A stretch of 64,000 nt of DNA, from NCBI RefSeq assembly GCF_017303275.1, contig NZ_JAFKOJ010000013.1, positions 24,702 to 88,701 of the forward strand, read 5' to 3'. The DNA comes from Bacillus sp. NTK034. Lineage in GTDB: Bacteria; Bacillota; Bacilli; Bacillales; Cytobacillaceae. Below are positions 16,698 to 24,049 of this stretch, piece by piece (the stretch's first letter is position 1; each line of letters opens with the position of its first letter). The translations under genes and the position numbers were made by a program. The notes under the pieces were generated by a model that saw only the letters and a list, made by a program, of their open reading frames with translations, searched no databases and had not been told where the DNA came from.

Positions 16698-17474
16698 CTA
16701 ACGCGAGTATATTTTCCATTCTCTTGTTTTCTTATCGAACACAATCTTAGCCTCACATGGCTCTTTCACAATGGCTTCATACTCATCATACATATCATCC
16801 ATATTCGCAAAATCACCAATGATCCAAATAGGAATTTCTATCCGGACCCGATTCTGTTCGATATCCTTAATGGAAAGGACCGCTCCTTCTTTCATAAGAG
16901 GCTTTAAGGAAAGCAGGACATCTCTGGTAATTGGAGGATACGTCTTTTTCTTTTTAATGCCAAGGAGCGTTTTTTCGACTTTCATCTGTCCCATTTTACC
17001 GGGGATTACTTCTCCAAGCATCCGGTAAAAATCGTTCAGATCGCGATAATATGTGCGGTTAAACCAGCCATCATCATGGGCAAGGTACACAAAGCGATTG
17101 CTCAGATAATTGTAAAAAGGCGGCTTAAGATGTTCCTTGACATGACCAAGATAAAGAAGCTCAGCAATTGTCTGGCCGGGAAGCTCATTCACCGCTTCCT
17201 CTTCCTCGAAGTCGATCCAGCAAAAATCGCCATAGCCGTATACATCATCCTCAACCAGCCTGCCCAGCTTGTCCCTTGACACATAATCGAACATCGTATG
17301 GGTATTAAAGTCCCCATGTTCAAAACGATGCTTTAACAGCAGCAGATTATTAATAGAATCTGAAAGAGTTTGGGCAAACTCTGCAAACTCAATTCCATAA
17401 GTCATCACATACTGATCCTGTTCATTAAGATGGATGTAGATGAGATCACGAATTGCATGATTCCTTCTTTTCAA
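16698..17474 (-). CDS. Conserved hypothetical protein, 258 aa
   Basis: Not recognised with certainty. The protein is soluble, acidic-aromatic rich, without a signal peptide or membrane helix. It contains the segments DLIYIHLNEQDQYVMTYG, WIDFEEEEAVNELPGQTIAE and a C-terminal EAKIVFDKKTREWKIYSR; proteins like this are, as far as I recall, restricted to Bacillaceae and carry no established function. The start is TTG at 17474 since GGAGG lies eight bases upstream; the longer frame has no ribosome site. It is followed by the cobamide operon promoter and transcribed in the same direction, but is not part of that operon because the riboswitch lies downstream of it. Confidence 0.7.
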   Translation of the reverse strand: MKRRNHAIRDLIYIHLNEQDQYVMTYGIEFAEFAQTLSDSINNLLLLKHRFEHGDFNTHTMFDYVSRDKLGRLVEDDVYGYGDFCWIDFEEEEAVNELPGQTIAELLYLGHVKEHLKPPFYNYLSNRFVYLAHDDGWFNRTYYRDLNDFYRMLGEVIPGKMGQMKVEKTLLGIKKKKTYPPITRDVLLSLKPLMKEGAVLSIKDIEQNRVRIEIPIWIIGDFANMDDMYDEYEAIVKEPCEAKIVFDKKTREWKIYSR

Positions 17475-17570
17475 TGACGAAACCTCCGAACCGTTACCCA
17501 AAGTGGTGTTTTCAAAGAAAAGCACTGGGCTAGACAGATAAGAATAGCACAAGCACCTTCACAAATTAGT

Positions 17571-17597
17571 AAAAAGACAGCTTCCTTTGAAACTGCC
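17571..17597 (-). terminator. Orphan terminator-like hairpin upstream of the 258-aa gene
   Basis: On the minus strand GGCAGTTTC / GAAGCTGTC (two wobble pairs) with an AAAG loop is followed by TTTTT. No minus-strand gene lies upstream of it, so it may end antisense transcription from the rodA region or act as an attenuator for the 258-aa gene. Confidence 0.5.
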
Positions 17598-17837
17598 TGT
17601 TAAACATCCAGTATTTTATTCTCTTATTGTAGCAAAAAAAGCTGAAAATATCTTTGCCGATGAGAAAAAATTTTAAATTGCAGCATGCCCGTTTTTTTGA
17701 AAATACAGGAAACCATCGTGCTGATTCATTCGTCTAACTACATGCAGAGAAAAAATGTAATCTGTTCTCCATTGTAAGGGTTATTTTTCTTTGTTAGGAT
17801 AAAAATGTAAAAAGGTAAAGAAACCAGGTGTATACAA

Positions 17838-19022
17838 ATGAACCAGAATAATAGATTCTCAGACCGATTCGATTGGACATTATGCTTTCTTCTGCTGCTA
17901 TTTTTCCTCATCAGCTGCATCGCTATTTACAGCGGACAATCCTCCAATCAATATGAAGGGAATTTTGTCGTCTCACAAATAAAAAATTATGTTGTTGGAG
18001 CTATCATTGTGGCAATTGTCATGTATTTTGACAGCGAGCAAATCAGAAGGCTTACCTGGCTGCTGTATGGTTTAGGCATCCTATTGCTTGTCGGGTTATT
18101 CATTGCACCGGAAAGCATTGCACCAGAACGCAAAGGGGCTACATTGTGGTATATCATTCCTGGACTTGGTTCTGTGCAGCCCTCAGAGTTTGTTAAGGTA
18201 TTCCTTATTATTGCCCTCAGCAAAATCATCGCTGACCACCATCTAAAATATCAGGCAAAGACTGCAGGAACTGACTTTTTCCTTCTAATCAAATTAGGGG
18301 CAGCCACATTGCCTCCATTAGGATTGATCATTATTGAAGACCTGGGTACCGCCCTTGTCATCATCGCCATATTAACAGGAATCATCCTGGTTTCCGGAAT
18401 CACCTGGAAAATCCTTGTTCCGATTTATGGGATCCTTGGCGCCTTCGCGGGAACGGTGCTTTATCTGGTCATCATAGCACCAGAGATTTTGGAGAAGTAC
18501 CTTGGGATAGACCCCTATCAGTTCAGCAGAATTTATTCCTGGCTTGACCCGGTTAATCACAAGCAGGGAGCCGGAATGCAGCTGTACAACTCCATGCTCG
18601 CAATCGGCTCAGGATTAATATCCGGAAAAGGGTTTACTGACAGACAGGTATATGTGCCTGATGCCCATACTGATTTTATTTTTAGCGTCATTGGCGAGGA
18701 GTACGGCTTCTTTGGTGCCAGTGTAGTAATCAGCCTTTTCTTTCTGCTTATCTATCACTTAACTAAAACCGGCTTGGAGACGACCGACCCCTTTAATACT
18801 TATATTTGTGTCGGGGTCATCAGTATGATCACCTTCCATGTATTTCAAAATATCGGTATGACTATTCAGGTACTGCCAATCACCGGCATTCCGCTGCCGT
18901 TTATCAGCTACGGCGGGAGCTCGCTTATGGGAAACATGATGGCGATGGGCCTGATTTTCAGCATTCGCTACCATCATAAGACTTATATGTTTTCAACGGA
19001 TTCAAATTATGTTGCAAAATAA
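17838..19022 (+). CDS. FtsW/RodA/SpoVE family peptidoglycan polymerase, RodA-like
   Basis: A 394-aa SEDS protein with ten predicted membrane helices. Conserved family sites include the LGSVQPSEFVKV segment (helices 4-5), the catalytic-Asp loop region after IIIEDLGTA, and the end ITGIPLPFISYGGSSLMGNM. The extracellular loop 7/8 with QLYNSMLAIGSGLISGKG is intact. SEDS proteins polymerise lipid II with a partner class B PBP. The absence of a long C-terminal tail and the sequence near the N-terminus favour RodA (YwcF) over FtsW. It ends 330 bp before argS and stands alone. Confidence 0.9.
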   Translation: MNQNNRFSDRFDWTLCFLLLLFFLISCIAIYSGQSSNQYEGNFVVSQIKNYVVGAIIVAIVMYFDSEQIRRLTWLLYGLGILLLVGLFIAPESIAPERKGATLWYIIPGLGSVQPSEFVKVFLIIALSKIIADHHLKYQAKTAGTDFFLLIKLGAATLPPLGLIIIEDLGTALVIIAILTGIILVSGITWKILVPIYGILGAFAGTVLYLVIIAPEILEKYLGIDPYQFSRIYSWLDPVNHKQGAGMQLYNSMLAIGSGLISGKGFTDRQVYVPDAHTDFIFSVIGEEYGFFGASVVISLFFLLIYHLTKTGLETTDPFNTYICVGVISMITFHVFQNIGMTIQVLPITGIPLPFISYGGSSLMGNMMAMGLIFSIRYHHKTYMFSTDSNYVAK

Positions 19023-19039
19023 TTCCAACCACGTATAAT
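19012..19039 (+). promoter_or_regulatory. Probable sigma-A promoter of argS
   Basis: TTGCAA and TATAAT are separated by 16 bp, overlapping the last codons of the upstream gene and about 25 bp before the T-box leader. Confidence 0.6.
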
Positions 19040-19059
19040 AACATTAATATATTTAGTGT

Positions 19060-19330
19060 CTATGATGAAGAGAGTAGCAAAGGGCTCTTTCCTAAAAGCG
19101 AGACAGGGACGGTGCAAGCCTGTCGGAAAATCCTTTTTGCGAAGCGCACTTCGGAGATGCATAGCTGAAAGAAAAGTAGGCTATGCCGGGTAAGGAGTCC
19201 CGTTACCAAACCCCATAAGGAAGTTCAAATATTAGGAAACGTCCTTTTGCAAGAGGTCCTTTGGACAATCAGAGTGGTACCGCGGGCAGATTCAGCTCGT
19301 CTCTATATTTATATAGAGACGGGCTTTTTT
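19060..19330 (+). promoter_or_regulatory. T-box leader (tRNA-Arg sensing) upstream of argS
   Basis: The leader starts with a GATGAAGAGAGTAG stem I base, and holds the T-box core AGAGTGGTACCGCGGG (19271-19286) immediately before a strong terminator (GCTCGTCTCTATA/TATAGAGACGGGC followed by T6, 19295-19330). The AGTA and GAA of the loop E motif are present, and GAAGCGCAC suggests CGC at 19145-19147 as the Arg specifier codon. Uncharged tRNA-Arg would pair with it and stabilise the antiterminator. The specifier position is inferred from the pattern. Confidence 0.93.
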
Positions 19331-19349
19331 ATTTTCCAGGAGGTGTAAT

Positions 19350-21038
19350 ATGATTAATTTTAAAGCTATTTTCACAGCCCAGCTGGCTTCAGTGCTGAAT
19401 GGGCAGCTTTCAGACGAAGCAATTGCAGACTTAATCGAAACGCCAAAGAATCCGGCATATGGCGATCTTGCTTTTCCCTGTTTTACACTTGCAAAAGCAT
19501 TGAGGAAGTCACCTGCCTCTATTGCTGAAGAGACAGCGTGCCTGATTCAGGGACCGCATATCGAAAAAGCAGAGGCTGCTGGTCCTTACATTAATATCTT
19601 CTTTTCCAAAGAGTCAGCCGGTGCAGTCATAATGGAAAAAATTTTGAACGAAGGAAAAGAATATGGACAGCTGAATGATGGCGCAGGCAAAACAGCCGTG
19701 CTTGATTTCTCTTCGCCAAACATCGCAAAGCCCTTCTCCATGGGCCATTTGCGGTCTACGGTCATTGGAAACGCCCTCGGCAGCCTGGCCGAAAAATGCG
19801 GTTATACAGCGGTCAGAATCAACCACTTAGGCGACTGGGGCACACAATTCGGCAAGCTGATCACCGCTTATACAAAGTGGGGCAGCCCGGATAAAGTGAA
19901 GGAAAATCCCATAAAGGAACTGCTTAGCCTATATATACGCTTCCATGAAGAAGCAGAAGCTAACCCAGCCCTTGAAGATGAAGCGCGTTCCTGGTTCAAA
20001 GAGCTTGAAAACGGAAATGAGCAAGCTCAGGCACTCTGGAGCTGGTTTAGAGATGAATCATTGAAAGAATTCCTGCGGGTTTATGATATGCTTGGTATTC
20101 ATTTCGACTCATACAATGGTGAAGCTTTTTATAATGATAAAATGGAACCCGTCATAGAGGAACTCATGGCAAAAGACCTGCTGGCTGAGTCTAATGGCGC
20201 AGAGGTGGTTCAACTGCCTGATGAAGACCTCCCTCCATGCCTGATAAAAAAATCCGACGGAGCGACTCTGTATGCAACACGGGATCTCGCTGCAGCTTTT
20301 TACAGAAAAGAAACCTATCAGTTTGATCATTCCCTATACATTGTCGGTCAGGAACAGAGCATCCATTTCAGACAGGTTAAAAGCGTTATTAAAAAGATGG
20401 GTTATGAGTGGGCGGATAATATGACACATGTCCCTTTTGGCCTCTATTTAAAAGATGGGAAAAAGATGTCTACCCGAAAAGGCAGAGTCATCCTTCTTGA
20501 GGAGGTCCTGAATGAAGCAATCCTTCTGGCAAAGAACAATATCGAAGCTAAAAATCCCGGCTTGGAAAACAAAGATGAGGTCGCTGAAGCAGTCGGCATC
20601 GGGGCTATTCTGTTCCATGACCTGAAAAATGACCGCATGAATAATATTGAATTTTCACTTGAAGATATGCTGACATTTGAAGGAGAAACAGGACCCTATC
20701 TGCAATACACCAATGCCCGGGCCTATTCTCTGCTCCGCAAGGCAGACAATGTTCCATCTGCCGAAAATGGGCTATCTGATTCTTACAGCTGGGAAATTAT
20801 CAAGCTGCTCTATCAGTATCCTGAAAAAATCAGACAATCTTATATGCAGCTTTCCCCTTCTGTCCTGGCTAAATATTTGATTGATGTGGCTCAAGCCTTC
20901 AATAAATATTACGGACAGGTAAGAATATTGGAGAAAGATAACGGCATCAAATCAAGACTTACCCTTGTCAAAGCAGTCACAATTGTCCTTACCGATGGCA
21001 TGCAAACACTCGGCATGAAGGTGCCCCAGCAAATGTAA
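19350..21038 (+). CDS. argS: Arginyl-tRNA synthetase
   Basis: A 562-aa class I synthetase. The N-terminal additional domain occupies residues ~1-110, the HIGH-type motif is FSSPNIAKPFSMGHLRST around residue 130, and the KMSKS equivalent is KDGKKMSTRKG near 370; the alpha-helical anticodon-binding domain follows (NARAYSLLRKADN, C-terminal MQTLGMKVPQQM). The SSPNIAKPF form is that found in lactobacilli and some Bacillus second copies rather than the common B. subtilis form, so the genome may hold another argS. Good ribosome site AGGAGGTG. Controlled by the T-box just upstream. Confidence 0.95.
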   Translation: MINFKAIFTAQLASVLNGQLSDEAIADLIETPKNPAYGDLAFPCFTLAKALRKSPASIAEETACLIQGPHIEKAEAAGPYINIFFSKESAGAVIMEKILNEGKEYGQLNDGAGKTAVLDFSSPNIAKPFSMGHLRSTVIGNALGSLAEKCGYTAVRINHLGDWGTQFGKLITAYTKWGSPDKVKENPIKELLSLYIRFHEEAEANPALEDEARSWFKELENGNEQAQALWSWFRDESLKEFLRVYDMLGIHFDSYNGEAFYNDKMEPVIEELMAKDLLAESNGAEVVQLPDEDLPPCLIKKSDGATLYATRDLAAAFYRKETYQFDHSLYIVGQEQSIHFRQVKSVIKKMGYEWADNMTHVPFGLYLKDGKKMSTRKGRVILLEEVLNEAILLAKNNIEAKNPGLENKDEVAEAVGIGAILFHDLKNDRMNNIEFSLEDMLTFEGETGPYLQYTNARAYSLLRKADNVPSAENGLSDSYSWEIIKLLYQYPEKIRQSYMQLSPSVLAKYLIDVAQAFNKYYGQVRILEKDNGIKSRLTLVKAVTIVLTDGMQTLGMKVPQQM

Positions 21039-21069
21039 AAGGAGAGGCCGCTATGGTCTCTCCCTTTTT
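21037..21069 (+). terminator. Terminator of argS, overlapping the end of the TauE/SafE gene
   Basis: AGGAGAGgcc / ggtCTCTCCC with five T; starts within the argS stop region and includes the stop codon of the convergent gene. Confidence 0.85.
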
Positions 21070-21935
21070 GCTTTTGTGCGGGCATTTGCTTTCTGCATTT
21101 TCACAAGGCTTCGTACTAAAAACCCGCCGACAAAGATGGCCATCAGCACTAAGCCGGTATAATTCAAATGTATTAATTTCAGAATCACACTTGCGACTGT
21201 CGCCATATATAAGGCTCCGAGCATATAGGTGATTTCTTCGTTCTCAAAATAGGAGGTAAGCTTCGCTCCAAATTGTGACCCTATGAGGCCTCCTCCTACC
21301 AGTGAAAGGCCAATCCAATAGTCAATGGATATAGTTGAAGAATAAGAAACAAAGCCTGCAGTGACAATCAGCAGAATAGCAAACAAGCTGGTCCCTACTG
21401 CTTTCTTCGGCATCATCCCTAAATAAGCAACCGATAAAGGCACCATAATAAAGCCGCCGCCCACACCTAAAGTCGTAGAAACAAAGCCAGCAAAAAATCC
21501 AATGAGCACCATCTTCACAATAGATGGAGATAGTTCAGAAGGCGGAACGGCGCCTGAGGCAGACTTTTTCCCGCTTTTTAACATACCTAAAGCAAAATAA
21601 GACAGGAGAATGATATAAAACAAAGGCACTGCCCACGTATCCCAGCCCTTTTCCTCAAGAAACAGCACAAAGGGGTGTGCAGCCTGAGTAGCTGCCATGC
21701 CGCTTAGTCCAAGTATCAGCCCTTGCTTAAGCCGTATATTCTTCATCCTGATATGAGCGAAGATGCCTGAAAGGGAGGTTCCAATTGAAAAAAGCAAACT
21801 CGTGGTGATCGCTTCTACAGGAGAAAAACCAAATAGCATGAGAGTGGGAGTAAGAATAAATCCCCCGCCTACTCCAAAAAAACCGGAAAGCACACTAATA
21901 AGCGCTCCGAGTGTAATAAATAAAACGTATTCCAT
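21051..21935 (-). CDS. TauE/SafE family membrane permease
   Basis: A 294-aa protein with eight hydrophobic segments in two repeats, each starting with the glycine motif GFFGVGGGFILTPTLML (residues ~18-34) and STTLGVGGGFIMVPLSV (~155-171), the hallmark of TauE/SafE (DUF81). Members export sulfite, sulfoacetate or related organic anions. A basic C-terminal tail ends the chain. Start ATG is preceded by a weak ribosome site. No sulfur genes are adjacent except a SulP transporter 18 kb away, so substrate is unknown. Confidence 0.88.
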   Translation of the reverse strand: MEYVLFITLGALISVLSGFFGVGGGFILTPTLMLFGFSPVEAITTSLLFSIGTSLSGIFAHIRMKNIRLKQGLILGLSGMAATQAAHPFVLFLEEKGWDTWAVPLFYIILLSYFALGMLKSGKKSASGAVPPSELSPSIVKMVLIGFFAGFVSTTLGVGGGFIMVPLSVAYLGMMPKKAVGTSLFAILLIVTAGFVSYSSTISIDYWIGLSLVGGGLIGSQFGAKLTSYFENEEITYMLGALYMATVASVILKLIHLNYTGLVLMAIFVGGFLVRSLVKMQKANARTKAKRERP

Positions 21936-22032
21936 TTCAAATCCTCACTAACCGTTATGTCTTCCCAATTAAGCGGTACTATATCACTTTACCATAATCG
22001 TTCAGGGTTATACTGCGGATTTCTAATTTATC

Positions 22033-22055
22033 TTATTTATAATTATTATAAATAA
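22033..22055. promoter_or_regulatory. PerR box in the dps promoter region
   Basis: A perfect palindrome with 11-bp arms contains TTATAATTATTATAA at 22037-22051, identical to the PerR consensus TTATAATNATTATAA. It ends 3 bp before the -35 element of the dps promoter. Confidence 0.88.
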
Positions 22056-22058
22056 GTA

Positions 22059-22086
22059 TTGATTTTAATTTAATATTTGTTATAAT
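22059..22086 (+). promoter_or_regulatory. Sigma-A promoter of dps
   Basis: TTGATT and a perfect TATAAT are separated by 16 bp, 32 bp before the start codon and next to the PerR box. Confidence 0.75.
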
Positions 22087-22118
22087 AAAAATATAAATGA
22101 CATAGGGGGAATATAAAA

Positions 22119-22556
22119 ATGGAAAAATTACATGCAGCATTAAATGTACAAATCGCAAACTGGAGTGTTCTTTATACTAAATTGCACCGCTACCACTGGT
22201 TTGTAAAAGGCCCGCTTTTCTTTACCCTTCATGAAAAGTTCGAAGAATTATATAATGAAGCAGCGGAAGTTGTGGATGAGGCAGCGGAACGCCTGCTTGC
22301 AATCGGTGGCTCACCGGCAGCGACATTAAAGGAGTTCTTAAGCATCACTACTCTTGAAGAGACTAATGGGGAAAAGAAAGCAGAAGATATGGTTGCCGCT
22401 CTTACTTCCGATTATAGACAGATTAAAGAACTATTAATTTCTTTAGCCCAGCTTGCTGAGGAGCAGGAAGATCAAGTGACAGGCGACTTCGCCATCGGCC
22501 TTATGGAGAAATTAGATACGCATATTTGGATGTTAAATGCCTACTTAGGAGAATAG
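22119..22556 (+). CDS. Dps/MrgA family ferritin-like DNA-protection protein
   Basis: A 145-aa four-helix protein of the usual Dps length. The ferroxidase residues are visible: His in KLHRYHWFVKGPLFFTLH and the DEAAERLLAIGG segment where the Asp/Glu ligands of the neighbouring subunit reside. Dps dodecamers oxidise and store iron with H2O2 and shield DNA. The PerR box in the promoter predicts induction by peroxide, as for B. subtilis mrgA. Terminator follows. Whether it also binds DNA cannot be judged; the N-terminus is short. Confidence 0.92.
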   Translation: MEKLHAALNVQIANWSVLYTKLHRYHWFVKGPLFFTLHEKFEELYNEAAEVVDEAAERLLAIGGSPAATLKEFLSITTLEETNGEKKAEDMVAALTSDYRQIKELLISLAQLAEEQEDQVTGDFAIGLMEKLDTHIWMLNAYLGE

Positions 22557-22570
22557 ACGATAATAAAGAA

Positions 22571-22605
22571 AGAGTCAGTGAGAAAAATCACTGGCTCTTA
22601 TTTTT
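22571..22605 (+). terminator. Terminator of dps
   Basis: AGAGTCAGTGA / TCACTGGCTCT, loop GAAAAA, then TATTTTT. Confidence 0.88.
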
Positions 22606-22690
22606 GTGAAAAAAAATCTTTCCCCTTTAGGATCACTGAGATGTTATGATTGACCTTGCCCCATATCCTCTTTAGAAAGGAGTATCCATA

Positions 22691-23584
22691 ATGGCAAATT
22701 TAAAATATTCATTATTTATTTTTCTTGGCGCATGCAGTTATGGCATTCTGGCATCCATTGTAAAACTTGGACTCCAGGCCGGCCACTCTGTTCCTGAATT
22801 GACCGGAAGCCAATATTTATTTGGGCTCCTTTTGCTGTTGCTTTCTTTCCCATTTATCAAAAGAACGAAAATCACCCTTAAACAAACAGCAGCTTTGTTA
22901 TTGACCGGTGCCTCCCTAAGTTTAACAGGCATTCTGTATGGAATGAGCCTCGACCGGAATCCGGCCTCCATCGCTGTTGTTCTCTTATTTCAGTTCACCT
23001 GGATAGGAATTCTTTTAGAAGCCCTATATGAAAGAAAGATGCCCAGTAAAGCAAAAGTCATTTCTTCGATCTTGCTTATTATAGGGACAGTATTTGCAAG
23101 CAACCTGATTAATTCCGGGTCACATCCTATTCAAGCTGATGGCCTGATCTATGGCTTATTATCTGCGGTAACATTTGCCGTATTCATTTTTGCGAGCGGC
23201 AAGGCAGGTAAGGGAATTCCAACCATTCAGAGGAGCATCTTCATCACATTTGGCGGACTTCTTCTGGTTGCAGCTGTTTCAGGCCCCGTCTTAATAAGCG
23301 GCGGCATTCAGCTTGAAGGCCTATGGAAATTCGGCCTGCTGATGGCATTGTTCGGAGCCATTTTCCCAATTTTATTTTTTGCAATCGGTTCACCCCATTT
23401 AGATTCAGGGCTTGCCACAATTGTAGGTTCTGCCGAACTCCCGGCTGCTGTTGCTGCGGCCATGCTGATTCTAGGCGAAAGAATTTCGGAAGCACAGACT
23501 TTCGGAATTGTGCTGATCCTGATTGGAATCAGTATTCCGCAATTCTCATTGAAAAAAGCAGCAAAGAATCGATTTAGCACGTAA
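22691..23584 (+). CDS. EamA/DMT family transporter
   Basis: A 297-aa protein with ten hydrophobic helices in two EamA repeats (residues ~5-140 and ~150-285); the second repeat ends SAELPAAVAAAMLILGE, the typical EamA segment with conserved Glu. Such drug/metabolite exporters carry amino acids, nucleosides or others; substrate is not predictable. Ribosome site AAAGGAG is well placed. It stands alone between dps and a repeat cluster. Confidence 0.88.
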   Translation: MANLKYSLFIFLGACSYGILASIVKLGLQAGHSVPELTGSQYLFGLLLLLLSFPFIKRTKITLKQTAALLLTGASLSLTGILYGMSLDRNPASIAVVLLFQFTWIGILLEALYERKMPSKAKVISSILLIIGTVFASNLINSGSHPIQADGLIYGLLSAVTFAVFIFASGKAGKGIPTIQRSIFITFGGLLLVAAVSGPVLISGGIQLEGLWKFGLLMALFGAIFPILFFAIGSPHLDSGLATIVGSAELPAAVAAAMLILGERISEAQTFGIVLILIGISIPQFSLKKAAKNRFST

Positions 23585-23604
23585 GGAATTTACGAGGTAA
23601 GATT

Positions 23605-23651
23605 TATAGAAAAGAGACTTTGGAAATGACCTCCAACGTCTCTTTTCTATA
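23605..23651 (+). terminator. Probable terminator of the EamA gene
   Basis: Perfect 14-bp arms TATAGAAAAGAGAC / GTCTCTTTTCTATA around a 19-base loop; no long T-run follows, but the arm itself is T-rich. Confidence 0.55.
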
Positions 23652-23768
23652 AAGTCTGTTATCTCATCGATAGGTTTTTATCATGTATTATGCGTGTCTA
23701 TAACAACTGCTGTGTTTTGGTGAAGAGGCAGGATTCATAAAGCTTCCTTCTGTGTTATATCTTCTCCT

Positions 23769-23940
23769 GTCCGAATGAGCGCCACATTCGGACTCTATCT
23801 ACCTTTTTCCTCTTCCCCTGTCCGAATGAGCGCCACATTCGGACTCCATCTTCCTGTTTTCCTCTTCCCCTGTCCGAATGAGCGCCACATTCGGACTCCA
23901 TCTTCCTGTTTTCCTCTTCTTCTGTCCGAATGGGGCAAGT
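23769..23940. repeat. Cluster of GTCCGAATG hairpins, three complete copies and one half copy
   Basis: GTCCGAATG-AGCGCCA-CATTCGGAC (9-bp arms, 7-base loop) starts at 23769, 23820 and 23872, with a fourth left arm at 23924. Period is 51-52 bp. The 27-base spacers are almost pure pyrimidine on the plus strand (TCCATCTTCCTGTTTTCC type). Reading frames across it are repetitive and have no protein-like signal. Confidence 0.9.
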
Positions 23941-24049
23941 CAAACGCCCCTTCTGCGAAAACAATCTTGATAAAAGGACTGTTTACTCCTAAAAGCAGTG
24001 GGTATATGAAAGTATGCAATTCTACAAATTCTTTTAAGGAGTGACAATA

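Noticed and set aside
17738..17920. 60-aa minus-strand frame over the start of rodA
   Set aside because: Opposite to the clear SEDS gene, no ribosome site, basic low-complexity sequence.
23755..24044. Short proteins in several frames (RMWRSFGQG-like repeats)
   Set aside because: They only translate the GTCCGAATG hairpin repeats, exist in more than one frame on both strands, and lack ribosome sites.
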